From: Rhodothermales bacterium
Lineage (GTDB): Bacteria > Bacteroidota > Rhodothermia > Rhodothermales > Bin80
Length of the DNA: 50,378 nt
Direction of reading: 5' to 3'
Assembly (NCBI GenBank): GCA_022821385.1
Contig: JAJEDR010000072.1
Location: forward strand, 1-50,378
Below the pieces are notes generated by a model. The model was not told where the DNA came from and searched no databases. It was given only the letters and a program-made list of their open reading frames with translations. Below are positions 34,258 to 44,736 of this stretch, one piece after another; the stretch's first letter is position 1, and every line of letters begins with the position of its first letter. Made by a program: the position numbers and the translations under genes.

Positions 34258-34754
34258 ACGAAACGCTTCTTTACATTATTCTTGGTGTGCTGTATCTCGT
34301 TTTTACGCTGCTGGGTAGAGCTGCCAAAAAGAAACAGCAGGAGCAGAAAAAACGGGAGCCCTGGTCTCTTGAGGATGTGTTGGGAGACTTTCCGGGTTCA
34401 CCAAACGAGCAGCCTCAGTCCAGTGCACCACCCCCAACCCCACGGCCGGAGCCCATTCCCGTGCCCTTTAATTGGTCTGATGAATTCCGTCCCCACGGAA
34501 GCATAAAGTCCGAAAACAGACCCTACACTGCGTCCCAACCCAAAGGATTTCCCCCGACGAAGCAAGCACAACCGGCCCACACTGAACCCGTATATCAGCA
34601 TACACTAAAGAGGCGTAGTTCAGCTACGCCAGCGGCGCGTGCCATTACGCGACAGCTCAAAGATTCATCATCGGCGCAGACAGCTATCGTGCTTAGTGAG
34701 ATACTCGGTCGACCAAAGGGGATCCGCAGACCCAACACAAAGCGTCTGCCTTGA
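34254..34754 (+). CDS. Small membrane-anchored proline-rich protein, unknown function
   Basis: A 166-residue protein that I cannot assign to a family. It has one N-terminal membrane helix (LLYIILGVLYLVFTLLG), then a basic stretch (RAAKKKQQEQKKRE), an acidic WSLEDVLGDF segment, and a proline-rich low-complexity middle with SSAPPPTPRPEPIPVP. The C-terminal part, LKDSSSAQTAIVLSEILGRPKGIR, looks like a short conserved helix. Such end motifs occur in small Bacteroidota envelope proteins. It overlaps mutY by four bases (ATGA) and is therefore in its operon. The basic segment after the helix predicts that the tail is cytoplasmic. Confidence 0.7.
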   Translation: MNETLLYIILGVLYLVFTLLGRAAKKKQQEQKKREPWSLEDVLGDFPGSPNEQPQSSAPPPTPRPEPIPVPFNWSDEFRPHGSIKSENRPYTASQPKGFPPTKQAQPAHTEPVYQHTLKRRSSATPAARAITRQLKDSSSAQTAIVLSEILGRPKGIRRPNTKRLP

Positions 34755-35101
34755 GAACATCAAGCAAGTGATACGATTGTTCGGGCCCTTCGTGTGCATT
34801 TACAGCTGAGCAAGGAGTTCAAGCAACAAAACTGGCCTGAAGCGTGTCCCCGGCCGATACGAAATATGCGCCCTAGCTTAAATTGCGTGGATTCTACATT
34901 TGAAGCTCTTGCAAAACCCCTTGAAGAAGGTTACAACCGTCCCTGTAGGGGCTTTAAGGACACCATTCGGATGTTGAGGTAGTTTCGCAAGAATTTCATA
35001 CTTGCAGTGTCACTCGTGTGCACCAGCCACTGCCTCTTCGTCTTCTTTCAAATGCTCTATGTGGGGTTGAACACCTACTGCACCGAGGGCTTATCCGGCT
35101 G
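34755..35101. other. 347-bp gap between convergent genes
   Basis: It lies between the 3' ends of the mutY operon and the sulfatase gene, so only terminators are expected. I see a short GC-rich imperfect palindrome around 34940-34953 but no T-run. Frames in this gap have no protein-like composition and there is no tRNA. Confidence 0.45.
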
Positions 35102-36502
35102 CTACTTCAACTTCGGCATATCAGCTCCGACCGCTGCGCGCCAGTTCCTGAGGTTCCCATGCAGCAGTTCTGCCTTGTCCGGTAGCTGATCCACCAGATT
35201 GGTGGACTCTCCGGGATCATTGCTCAAGTCGTAAAGCTCCAGCACACCATCCTCAAAGAATTCGATCAGCTTATAATCTCCGCTGCGTACCGCCCCAGCC
35301 GGCGTTGTGCGCCATGGCCCAGGAATTCTTTTCGACGCCTCGAGGTATGCCGGAAAATGCCAATAGAGATTCCGTACGGTCAGATCGCTACTCCCTGTAA
35401 GAATCGGAACGAGGCTTACACCGTCTAAATCGTGCGCCGGGGGCCCGACACCGGCTATCTCCAGGAGAGTTGGGTAAAAATCAATCCCAATCACGGGAGT
35501 ATTGTCCACCCGGCCAGGTGTGATCCTTCCTGGCCATTTTACCGCCAACGGGACGCGAATACCTCCCTCATACAACATTCCCTTGTAGCCCCTGAGCGGC
35601 TGATTGGACGTAGCCTGCACAGCTCCACCATTATCAGAATAGAAAACAACCAACGTGTTGTCCGTCAACCCTAATGCCGCAATCCGCCCTAATATGTTCC
35701 CCACACTACGATCAGCACTCTCGATCATTGCAGCATATGCAGGATTATTTTGCCCTCCATCAGATGCCTTGCGCGCATACTTTGCTTTAAGATCTGCCTG
35801 TGCCTGTATTGGCGTGTGTACTGCATAGTGAGACAAATACAGGAAGAACGGTCCTTCTCTGTTCTGATCAATGAATGTGATGGCCTCGTCTGTGAGGCGA
35901 TCTGTCAAGTATTCACCGTCAGGACCATCAACAAGTTTGGGATTATTGTAAGGCGGAAAGTAACCTCCGCGCGGTGACCCGCTTCTATATCCACCAACAT
36001 TCACATCAAAACCTTGGTCTTCAGGATGAAACCCCGTGTCCCCTAGATGCCATTTCCCGAAATGACCGGTAGCATATCCTGCATCGCCGAGTGACTCAGC
36101 CAGCGTCGTGTAATGGAGCGGCAGGTTTGTCGTGTTCGGAACAGGAACCATACGACGGTCCTCTTCTTTACCCCGCCTGGAAGTCCCAACGGTGTAGATC
36201 TTATGCCGTGGTGTGTACTGTCCGGTCATCACTGAAGCCCTACTCGGGGCACAATTGGGGGCATTTGCGTAGGCTTGCGAGAAAATGATCCCCCGGGTTG
36301 CAAGGCGATCTATGTTTGGAGTTTCGTAGTACGTACTGCCATTGAATCCAACATCCGCCCACCCCAGATCGTCTATATAAATGAAGACGATGTTGGGTTT
36401 CTCTGGCTCGCTCCGGTTTTCCCCGACCGGTTTTTCTACCGCACTGCCGAAAAAACACAGACCAAGAAGAAGGGCGGTGAGGATTTGCGTATTCAAGTAC
36501 AT
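35102..36502 (-). CDS. Exported sulfatase (S1 family, cysteine type)
   Basis: A 466-residue sulfatase that would hydrolyse sulfate esters, probably of an algal or other polysaccharide, outside the cytoplasm. A hydrophobic N-terminus (ILTALLLGLCFFGSA) looks like a signal peptide, possibly lipoprotein-type. The metal site has NIVFIYIDDLGWADVG (D44, D45). The active-site motif NCAPSRASVMTGQ has Cys84 and Arg88 of the CxPxR signature, whose cysteine becomes formylglycine. GHFGKWHLGD, YLSHYAVHTPIQA and VFYSDNGGAVQ supply further ligands. The C-terminal subdomain is present (LYDLSNDPGESTNL). The family-typical formylglycine-generating enzyme is not in the window. It stands alone. Confidence 0.92.
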   Translation of the reverse strand: MYLNTQILTALLLGLCFFGSAVEKPVGENRSEPEKPNIVFIYIDDLGWADVGFNGSTYYETPNIDRLATRGIIFSQAYANAPNCAPSRASVMTGQYTPRHKIYTVGTSRRGKEEDRRMVPVPNTTNLPLHYTTLAESLGDAGYATGHFGKWHLGDTGFHPEDQGFDVNVGGYRSGSPRGGYFPPYNNPKLVDGPDGEYLTDRLTDEAITFIDQNREGPFFLYLSHYAVHTPIQAQADLKAKYARKASDGGQNNPAYAAMIESADRSVGNILGRIAALGLTDNTLVVFYSDNGGAVQATSNQPLRGYKGMLYEGGIRVPLAVKWPGRITPGRVDNTPVIGIDFYPTLLEIAGVGPPAHDLDGVSLVPILTGSSDLTVRNLYWHFPAYLEASKRIPGPWRTTPAGAVRSGDYKLIEFFEDGVLELYDLSNDPGESTNLVDQLPDKAELLHGNLRNWRAAVGADMPKLK

Positions 36503-36783
36503 CTGAAGGCGAAAGAAACAAATCGATGCGGGGCTCTAAAGCGCGCTGATACGCACCGTGCCGTCAAGTTGAAGAGCCAACTGCCTCTCATATCGGACAG
36601 GAAATATTCAAGTACAGAACTGCCGACCGACAAGCATCAACGAATGACACGCACAAAGCACGCCCGATGATTAAATCACAAGCTCAACCTCGGAAATGAG
36701 AAGGATGCGAATGCTACGGACATATAAGGCTAATCCACAAGCAACACCAAGCAACACAAACACACACCAAGGTTGATTCCTTG

Positions 36784-37314
36784 TTAGCTCAAGAGCTCGG
36801 ATTCTGGATCTGGACCACGCTTGAATAAGGCAGCGCCGATCGCTCCTCCCACCAATCCCATTATGACCCCGCCTATCAGGGCAATACCTATCCCTCCCCA
36901 AGTCACCATCATCTCAGCAAAGGCCAGCCCTTGTTCAGCCCCCGGCGCATCAAATGCACCGCTCTCCCGCAGCATCTGTATAGTTTCTTCAGGAGATGGA
37001 ATTACATTGATCAGGACCAGTAACCACGCCAGAGCCACTGCGGCCGCTGCATAAACCAACCCGGCCAGCGCACCGATTCCAACACCTTGCTTGGGCTTGA
37101 TTGTCAGTTCATGCTCTGAAGTGTAATGCCAAACTGCTATCAAACCACTGGTAAGCATTACCATGCAGCCCACCAGACCGAATATCAAACCCAGGACTGG
37201 GTTTTGATTCATTGGATCGCTGGCACCGGAGAGCTGCTGTGCAACTGAAACAACGGTACCGATGACAGCAGCAATAAGTCCACCAATAAGGACGGATTGA
37301 GTTTTTGAAGGCAT
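36784..37314 (-). CDS. DUF4199-like integral membrane protein
   Basis: A 176-residue membrane protein with four hydrophobic segments (VLIGGLIAAVIGTVVSVAQ, VLGLIFGLVGCMVMLTSGLI, GIGALAGLVYAAAAVALAWL, GIGIALIGGVIMGLVGGAIG). A soluble loop between the third and fourth segments is rich in acidic residues (SPEETIQMLRESGAFDAPG). The layout, including the loop with EETI and LRES, resembles DUF4199 proteins widespread in Bacteroidota; none has a known function. The tail is charged. It lies between the sulfatase and the DUF2085 gene on the same strand, with wide gaps (281 and 263 bp), so it is probably transcribed alone. Confidence 0.7.
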   Translation of the reverse strand: MPSKTQSVLIGGLIAAVIGTVVSVAQQLSGASDPMNQNPVLGLIFGLVGCMVMLTSGLIAVWHYTSEHELTIKPKQGVGIGALAGLVYAAAAVALAWLLVLINVIPSPEETIQMLRESGAFDAPGAEQGLAFAEMMVTWGGIGIALIGGVIMGLVGGAIGAALFKRGPDPESELLS

Positions 37315-37577
37315 CAGGAGTTCTGTTTAATTATGGTTGTACCTCACGAACACCACCTGGATATCAATTCCAGAGCATTACAGGCAATTGCAAGATAACA
37401 AACGCCGGGATATTGTTGATGGCTGGTTGCCACCCCGGTTATCTATTGAGACCGATTGCCAGAACTGAATTCAATAGGGCAATTATACGAAAACAGGCCG
37501 CCCCATCACTGAAACTACCGACCCGGTGAATGCGCTGGAACAGTACCGGCAACATGCACCTTAACCCACTGGATTAA

Positions 37578-38030
37578 TCAAAGCGGCGCTGCAGGCCGGT
37601 ACCATGCCATAGCTCTGGTAACCAGGATACCTGCAGCCACACCAAAAATCGCCCCTGTAATAAGCCTGCTTTCCGCAGTGTTTGCCCAAATGCCCACAAT
37701 ACCCAGTCCCCAATCCAACGCCAATGGTACAAGCGATGCAACGATAAGAAGGGAAGCGTGTCGGTTAACCCGTCCCCGAATAATCAAGGCCGCAATCGGT
37801 CCAATTGCTAAACCAACCAGTATGCCGTAGCAGCGGTGACACACGGCCAGTTGTACCCCATCGACATGAGGTGACCGTTCGGCTATCTGATGACAAAGCG
37901 GATCAAATCCTAACATTAACGCTATTCGCACCGGCTCACCAACCCACGGAGGCAAACTGGCAAGTACCGCCAAGATCCCCATGAGCAACACGGAGACACA
38001 CCAACCAGTCCAGCTAATACGGGAAAGCAT
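37578..38030 (-). CDS. DUF2085 family membrane protein
   Basis: A 150-residue membrane protein of the DUF2085 family, function unknown. The family signature is clear: FDPLCHQIAERSPHVDG followed by QLAVCHRCYGILVGLAIG, two Cys-His pairs placed at membrane borders that could bind a metal or heme. Four hydrophobic segments are predicted. The start ATG at 38030 comes three bases after the stop of the small frame at 38034-38237, so translation may be coupled to it. Confidence 0.82.
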   Translation of the reverse strand: MLSRISWTGWCVSVLLMGILAVLASLPPWVGEPVRIALMLGFDPLCHQIAERSPHVDGVQLAVCHRCYGILVGLAIGPIAALIIRGRVNRHASLLIVASLVPLALDWGLGIVGIWANTAESRLITGAIFGVAAGILVTRAMAWYRPAAPL

Positions 38031-38033
38031 GCG

Positions 38034-38237
38034 TCATTTGATAATAAGCAACCACATTTTACGGCCGATCTCTGTACAGCCAATCTCATAGACTTGTGAT
38101 TGATTGTCCGAATCCATCGCAAGGGGTGTATGCGAACCTGCCTTGGGTGAAAACCTACACCCCTCTTCAAAGGTCCCCTCGAAGTTACGCAGGTATCCAA
38201 TTCCCCGAATTGCCATATCTGCATAGCCATCTGACAT
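38034..38237 (-). CDS. Possible small protein upstream of DUF2085 gene
   Basis: A 67-codon frame that I do not recognise. Two features favour it being real. A good Shine-Dalgarno-like AGGGGGT sits six bases before its ATG, rare in this window. Its stop lies three bases before the start of the DUF2085 gene, as in a coupled operon. Against it, the protein has no clear domain, membrane helix or signal peptide, and its composition (for example NQSQVYEIGCTEIGRK) is unremarkable. It may be a leader frame or chance. Confidence 0.4.
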   Translation of the reverse strand: MSDGYADMAIRGIGYLRNFEGTFEEGCRFSPKAGSHTPLAMDSDNQSQVYEIGCTEIGRKMWLLIIK

Positions 38238-38377
38238 GTTGACACCCCCTGACTGCTATTTTTGGCACATCACAGTGTGGCACACCATTTGCGGAATCCG
38301 CCAGTCGAATGCAGTGCACGCCTTGCAGGATAACGGCAGGGGGTGTATTTCGCAGAAACAGATTCGCTGCATTTTTG

Positions 38378-38404
38378 TTAGCACTCATCGAAGCAGAGTG
38401 CTAA
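38378..38404. promoter_or_regulatory. CIRCE operator (HrcA binding site) of groESL
   Basis: TTAGCACTC, nine bases, then GAGTGCTAA: an exact match to the CIRCE consensus, and the palindrome extends three more base pairs on each side. HrcA binds CIRCE and represses groESL until heat or unfolded protein titrates the chaperonin. It sits 51 bp upstream of the groES start, in the expected place for a site overlapping the transcript start or 5' leader. A tentative promoter upstream (TTG at 38323, TATTTCG at 38346) is only weakly supported. hrcA itself is not in the window. Confidence 0.97.
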
Positions 38405-38455
38405 CAACTGCGAAAACCTTTCAGGTCTAACCATCACATAACCTATTTGCAAATC

Positions 38456-38740
38456 ATGAAAATCCAACCTCTTAGTGATCGCGTGGTCGTGCAGACGCAG
38501 GATGCCGAAGAGCAAACTGCAAGCGGCCTCTACATCCCGGATACGGCCAAAGAAAAACCCCAACGTGGAGTTGTTCTGGCTGTTGGCCCCGGTCGTGTCG
38601 AGAACGGCAACAAAATCGCCATGACGGTCAAGGCCGGCGATACCGTGCTGTACGGCAAGTACTCAGGAACCGAGGTCACAATCGACGACACTGAGTACAT
38701 GATTATGCGCGAGAGTGATATTCTCGGCATCATTCAGTAA
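38456..38740 (+). CDS. groES: Co-chaperonin GroES
   Basis: GroES (94 residues) is the heptameric lid of the GroEL folding chamber. It has the N-terminal [27 protein letters not shown], written here as [10 protein letters not shown] and TASGLYIPD, with the mobile loop between them. [14 protein letters not shown] and the C-terminal ESDILGII are also as expected. I start at the ATG at 38456 (MKIQPL); a TTG three codons earlier is also in frame. It is the first gene of the groES-groEL operon, controlled by the CIRCE element 51 bp upstream; groEL follows after 39 bp. Confidence 0.97.
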   Translation: MKIQPLSDRVVVQTQDAEEQTASGLYIPDTAKEKPQRGVVLAVGPGRVENGNKIAMTVKAGDTVLYGKYSGTEVTIDDTEYMIMRESDILGIIQ

Positions 38741-40438
<1,698 letters not shown>

Positions 40439-40445
40439 GCCTTTC

Positions 40446-40475
40446 CCGGGGGGATCGTTCAAACGATCCCCCCGG
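40446..40475. terminator. Strong hairpin between groEL and glmM
   Basis: CCGGGGGGATCG (40446-40457) pairs perfectly with CGATCCCCCCGG (40464-40475) around a TTCAAA loop. It lies between the groEL stop at 40438 and the convergent glmM stop at 40481. No T-run follows on either strand, but position and strength suggest a shared transcript end or 3' stabiliser. Confidence 0.65.
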
Positions 40476-40480
40476 CCCCC

Positions 40481-41845
40481 TTACTTGTCGGAGCGTATGT
40501 CGTCCATGTACTGGTGCGCGAGAAAATCAGCTTCATGCTCACCGGACGCTTCCGCATAAATGCGTACGATCGGTTCGGTGTTTGATTTACGTACGTGCAC
40601 CCAACCCTCCGGTAAGTTGATCTTTACACCATCTACAGTGGAGAGCTCCTTGTCTCCGTGCCTTGCAGCAAAGCGTGCAAGCACTTCGTCGGGATTTGCG
40701 ACCTGGACTTTGTTCTTGGAAATCACATACTGCGGTAATGAGCGCCTGTACTCCGAGAGCGGGATACCGAGTTCAGTCAGGTGCTGAAGCACCATAGCCG
40801 CTCCGACGAGCGCATCCCGACCATAGTGAAGCTCGGGCAGTATCACGCCGCCATTGCCTTCTCCGCCCAGGATAGCATCGTGTTCCTGCATCATCTTGAC
40901 TACATTGATCTCTCCAACCGCGGACCTGTAAACCGACATGCCATACCGGGCAGCAACATCTTCAATCGCTCGGGAGGAAGAAAGATTGGTTACGTACGGC
41001 CCGCTGCGTTTGCGCCATAAAAAATCGGCTGCTATGACCTGGGTCAGCTCTTCGCTCACATAGTCCCCGCGATCATCAATCAACGCCAATCGGTCGGCAT
41101 CCGGATCAACAACTAGGCCTAGGTCGGCACCCATTTCCCGCACGTAGTCCATTGTGCCGTGCAAGTGCTGTGGCAGTGGCTCAGCAGGATGAGCAAACCG
41201 GCCCGTAACATCACCATTGATCAACTTAATTTTGCCAACCCCCAAACGCTCGAGCAGGCGCGGCATAGCCAGCGCACCCACAGAGTTGATGCCATCAACC
41301 ACGACCGTATACCCCTTGGAGGCAATCGCACCCGGTTGACAGTACGGCAGATCCAGGATCGCATCAACATGCCGGTCTAAATATTCCTCGGCTCTTACAG
41401 GACCGGGGGCAACATCCTGGTGCATTGGGGATTCTGGATGCCTTGCCATATCCATTACAGCAGCCCCCTCCTCCGGCGACAAAAATTCACTCTTATGATT
41501 CAGCAGCTTGAGTGCATTCCACTCTTCAGGGTTGTGTGAAGCACTCAGTACAATACCTCCTCTTGCTTTTTCGAACAGGACCGCCATGGCAACAGTCGGT
41601 GTCGGTGCAAGTCCTGCATCTATGACCTCAATTCCGAGGCTGCGCAGCGTGGATGCCACAATTTGCATGCACACGTCCCCGGAAACACGTGCATCCCGGC
41701 CCACGACAACGCGCCGGGGTAGGTCGTTGAGCTGATTCAGACAGAATTGACCGAAGGCCAAACTATAGCGTACGAGCACCAGTGCATCCAAACCAGCACC
41801 GTAAATTCCTCTGACCCCTGAAATTGATTCAATAAGCATTCGCAT
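40481..41845 (-). CDS. glmM: Phosphoglucosamine mutase
   Basis: GlmM (454 residues) converts glucosamine 6-phosphate to glucosamine 1-phosphate for UDP-GlcNAc, and so for peptidoglycan and lipopolysaccharide. The phosphoserine loop is IVLSASHNPEEWNALK (S103). The metal-binding loop is VVDPDADRLALIDD, and the sugar-binding loop is ILGGEGNGGVILPE. The C-terminal phosphate site is VRKSNTEPIVRIYAEA. The SASHNPEEWN form is what I associate with Bacteroidota-type GlmM. The broader alpha-D-phosphohexomutase family also contains phosphomannomutases, so the substrate is inferred. Start at the ATG at 41845, with a second ATG at 41839. It converges with groEL across a strong hairpin. Confidence 0.92.
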   Translation of the reverse strand: MRMLIESISGVRGIYGAGLDALVLVRYSLAFGQFCLNQLNDLPRRVVVGRDARVSGDVCMQIVASTLRSLGIEVIDAGLAPTPTVAMAVLFEKARGGIVLSASHNPEEWNALKLLNHKSEFLSPEEGAAVMDMARHPESPMHQDVAPGPVRAEEYLDRHVDAILDLPYCQPGAIASKGYTVVVDGINSVGALAMPRLLERLGVGKIKLINGDVTGRFAHPAEPLPQHLHGTMDYVREMGADLGLVVDPDADRLALIDDRGDYVSEELTQVIAADFLWRKRSGPYVTNLSSSRAIEDVAARYGMSVYRSAVGEINVVKMMQEHDAILGGEGNGGVILPELHYGRDALVGAAMVLQHLTELGIPLSEYRRSLPQYVISKNKVQVANPDEVLARFAARHGDKELSTVDGVKINLPEGWVHVRKSNTEPIVRIYAEASGEHEADFLAHQYMDDIRSDK

Positions 41846-41919
41846 GAGTTTAACCGGACTAATTCAATGGAACAGAGTAGCTATTGATTGGGTTGCCCCG
41901 GGTTGCGATTTATTTGTGC

Positions 41920-42855
41920 ATGAACTCACCGAAAATTACATCTAATCCCCGTTGGCGATACCACTACGCAGCGGGAGGGTTGCTTCTATGTCTGCTCCTG
42001 GTTAGTTGGGGAGGCGTTGTTACGAGTATCGAAGCCGGCCTAGCTGTTCCAGATTGGCCCAGCTCATTCGGCTCGTATGATCCGATTGCAACGGGATACA
42101 GTGATCCAGAAAATCCAGATGCCCGTTGGTGGCAGGAAGGACCGGTACTAGCAGAACACGGACACCGACTCTTGGGAGCTCTGGTGGGTCTATGGATAAT
42201 GGGCCTTGCGCTATGGACTTGGCTGGCAGACTCGCGGCGCTGGGTTCGAATTCTGGCGGTATCAGCAACTGGTCTTGTGATCCTACAGGGGGTTCTGGGA
42301 GGACTTCGTGTAATCTGGACATCCGTGGATCTGGCCGTCGTCCATGCTATGGGTGCGCAGCTTTTCTTCTGTACAGCGGTGATCCTCACAGTTTCCTGTT
42401 CGCACACATGGCTTACGCACAATATAGAAAGTTCGCCAGAGATGCGGCAATTGCGTATCTTGGCAGGTTCAACTGCGGTCGCGGTGTATATACAGATCCT
42501 GCTCGGTGCTTTACTTCGGCACCCCGGAGCAGGAGTGGATTTGACTTTTATTGTAGTCCACGCCGCAGGGAGCGTACTGGTACTGTCTCTCATTATCGTC
42601 ACCTGTGGACGTATTCGGGAACGCTCTAGTGACAAGCCACTGCTGAACCGGGGAGCTTGGGTTATGTTAACGTGCTTGTTTTTGCAGCTGATTTTGGGGA
42701 TGATTGCTCTTATTACGTTACTCTATGACGCAGGTCAGGGGCAACGAAGCCTCGCCCAAGTTGTATTTTCGTCCTCGCACCTAGTGGTTGGAACTATTCT
42801 CATGGGCAGTTGCGCATGTGTGCTGCTCGGAACTCTGCGACTGCGAAGTGGATAG
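41920..42855 (+). CDS. ctaA: Heme A synthase (COX15/CtaA family)
   Basis: A 311-residue membrane enzyme that oxidises heme O to heme A for aa3-type cytochrome oxidase. About eight hydrophobic segments form two repeats of four. The four heme-binding histidines appear in EHGHRLLGALVG, AVVHAMGAQ, IVVHAAGSV and SSSHLVVGT. The first outer loop reads GLAVPDWPSSFGSYDP, without the cysteine pair found in the Bacillus enzyme. I start at the ATG at 41920 (MNSPKI); an upstream TTG at 41884 is less likely. The start of ctaB overlaps its stop by eight bases, so the pair is translated together. No oxidase subunit genes are in the window. Confidence 0.92.
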   Translation: MNSPKITSNPRWRYHYAAGGLLLCLLLVSWGGVVTSIEAGLAVPDWPSSFGSYDPIATGYSDPENPDARWWQEGPVLAEHGHRLLGALVGLWIMGLALWTWLADSRRWVRILAVSATGLVILQGVLGGLRVIWTSVDLAVVHAMGAQLFFCTAVILTVSCSHTWLTHNIESSPEMRQLRILAGSTAVAVYIQILLGALLRHPGAGVDLTFIVVHAAGSVLVLSLIIVTCGRIRERSSDKPLLNRGAWVMLTCLFLQLILGMIALITLLYDAGQGQRSLAQVVFSSSHLVVGTILMGSCACVLLGTLRLRSG

Positions 42856-43774
42856 CAACGTCTTCACATCTGAGGAAGCCGCAGAACTGCGTCTGCTACG
42901 ACCCGGCACCAGCCCGGCTTCAGTCCTGCAGGACTATTGGGAATTGGTCAAGCCGGAGATTGGCTTTCTGGTTGTGCTTTCAGCCCTTGCGGGCTTCATG
43001 CTGGGGGCTGGCGAGAGCGTGAACCCATTATTGCTGGCACTAACCCTTGGAGGAACGGCACTAGCGAGTGCGGGAGGGGGTGTGCTCAATCACTACATAG
43101 AGCGCAATGACGACGCACTCATGCGTCGTACCGCACAACGGCCACTGCCGTCCGGGCGAATCGGAGCCGGTGCCGCGCTGACCTTCGGACTGATCCTCAT
43201 TGCCGGTGGACTGACAATACTTTGGTGGGTAAATCTCATCACGTTGCTTCTGGCCGCATTGACTATTGTACTATACCTGTTTGCCTACACGCCACTCAAG
43301 CGCCGCACCACATACAACACGCTGATTGGAACCATACCCGGGGCGCTTCCGGCATTAGGAGGTTACGTGGCAGCAACAGGAACTGTCGGGACCGGTGGCT
43401 GGGTTCTTTTCTCGATACTTGCCCTTTGGCAGATGCCCCACTTTCTGGCACTTGCCTGGATGTATCGCAAGGACTACGCACGTGGAGGTCACGCCATGTT
43501 TCCTGTCCGGAACCCCGATGGAAGAGCTACGGCCAAACGAACACTGGCGTACAGTACACTGCTGCTAGGCGTCAGCCTGTTACCCACGGTACTGGACTAT
43601 ACAGGATGGCTTTACCTTGCGATCATAATCCCGACCGGTATCGGATTCATTTTGCCCGCAATCGGCTTTTACCGCAAACAAACGCCGCGGCTGGCAAGAA
43701 AAATTCTGCTGGCCAGTATCGCATACGTACCGCTGCTCGTGACCGCAATTGCAGCTGATCTCTGGCTGCTGTAA
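42848..43774 (+). CDS. ctaB: Protoheme IX farnesyltransferase (heme O synthase)
   Basis: A 308-residue UbiA-family prenyltransferase in the inner membrane that adds a farnesyl group to heme B to give heme O. CtaA then converts this product to heme A. The first Asp-rich motif is NHYIERNDDALMRRTAQRPLPSG, shown here as NHYIERNDDALM plus RTAQRPLPSG. The second region is FAYTPLKRRTTYNTLIGTIPG. ALWQMPHFLALAWMYRKDY and GGHAMFPV are typical of CtaB/CyoE. Nine or so hydrophobic segments are seen. I choose the GTG at 42848 as start, overlapping the ctaA stop; the frame is open further upstream but runs inside ctaA. Biochemical order and overlap agree: the two proteins make heme A. Confidence 0.93.
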   Translation: MDSNVFTSEEAAELRLLRPGTSPASVLQDYWELVKPEIGFLVVLSALAGFMLGAGESVNPLLLALTLGGTALASAGGGVLNHYIERNDDALMRRTAQRPLPSGRIGAGAALTFGLILIAGGLTILWWVNLITLLLAALTIVLYLFAYTPLKRRTTYNTLIGTIPGALPALGGYVAATGTVGTGGWVLFSILALWQMPHFLALAWMYRKDYARGGHAMFPVRNPDGRATAKRTLAYSTLLLGVSLLPTVLDYTGWLYLAIIIPTGIGFILPAIGFYRKQTPRLARKILLASIAYVPLLVTAIAADLWLL

Positions 43775-43955
43775 TTGAGGACAATATCAGGCCGTAACCA
43801 TGCCGCAGGTCACCGGCTGACTCCGTTTACGGGTCTCTTGGAGATGACCGTTCCAGCGCCCGTCGCCGCGCAATTGCGCCAACCCCCGCCTGTGCACTCC
43901 CCTCGATCTACGTGATGCCGTCCCAGATAAACAAAGCACCGGTATTACTTCCCTC

Positions 43956-44372
43956 TTATTCTATCCGGCGCCAAACTTCTTCGAGACGGAAGCCACTCGG
44001 AAACTCACCCACATGGTACCATAGATCCCCCACAACACGGGCAGAGAAACGTAACTCTTCGCCGACCAGAACCTCGCTAGTATGATATTCCAGGTACTCC
44101 GTATAGAGCGTATCTCCCTCCAAAGTGTATCTGCCGCCACCAGCCAGGACCTCCGCACCATTGGCCGACTGGTAACCCCAGGAGAAATGTGTGGAGTTCA
44201 AGATTTTTATTGAGGGAGGAACGTTCAGAGTTACGATCACTGTATCCGGGTAGACAGATCGCTGTGACACTATGCGCCAGCTTCCCTCCAAATGATTGGC
44301 CGGTGCCTGCGCAAAGGCAGCGGGGCCCGCCAGAATGGCGACCAAAAATAGAATACTCAGTATGTGTTTCAT
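43956..44372 (-). CDS. Small secreted lipocalin-like protein
   Basis: A 138-residue exported protein. The signal peptide (ILSILFLVAILAGPAAFAQ) is followed by LEGSWRIVSQRSVYPD and a series of short beta strands (IKILNSTHFSWGYQS, GGGRYTLEGDTLYTEYLEY, ELRFSARVVGDLWYHVGEF). The opening GSWRIVS and the GRYTLEGDTL pattern resemble the small lipocalin-like proteins of Bacteroidota. I cannot name a ligand. A good ribosome site (AGGTGA) sits five bases before the ATG at 44372. It stands alone between ctaB, with which it converges, and rlmN. Confidence 0.72.
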   Translation of the reverse strand: MKHILSILFLVAILAGPAAFAQAPANHLEGSWRIVSQRSVYPDTVIVTLNVPPSIKILNSTHFSWGYQSANGAEVLAGGGRYTLEGDTLYTEYLEYHTSEVLVGEELRFSARVVGDLWYHVGEFPSGFRLEEVWRRIE

Positions 44373-44736
44373 TATTTCACCTTATAGTTAGTTGTCTACC
44401 AACATAGCACTCAATCCCACCATTGTCAAATTGTGGACCCGTACAATGCAAGATAACCTAATGGAATTATATGCAATAGCGCAGGACATTGTTGAATTAA
44501 GGCATGCCATCAAGGAGATTTGTTATGAGGGGACTAGGTGAGGCAAAGGGGAGTTACCTACTTAAGTGAAAATGCACCCCAATAGGTGCATCAGAAGATC
44601 TATGGGCTTTGGTGGAACAACGTGGAAATAGCTGGCCAGCTTCGGAACCTAATGCTCTGATTGACCTTACTTGTACTTGGTATGGTTACACCCCATTCCC
44701 CGGCCGATACAGAACCACAAATACACTTTTTTAGAG
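44373..44736. other. 364-bp divergent intergenic region
   Basis: It lies between the starts of the lipocalin-like gene (minus) and rlmN (plus). It contains one hairpin at 44572-44591, listed separately. I see no coding frame or RNA family that I recognise. Confidence 0.45.
44572..44591. repeat. Perfect inverted repeat, 7-bp arms
   Basis: ATGCACC (44572-44578) and GGTGCAT (44585-44591) pair around a CCAATA loop, 146 bp upstream of the rlmN start. It has no T-run. It may be an operator or leader hairpin; there is no further support. Confidence 0.4.
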
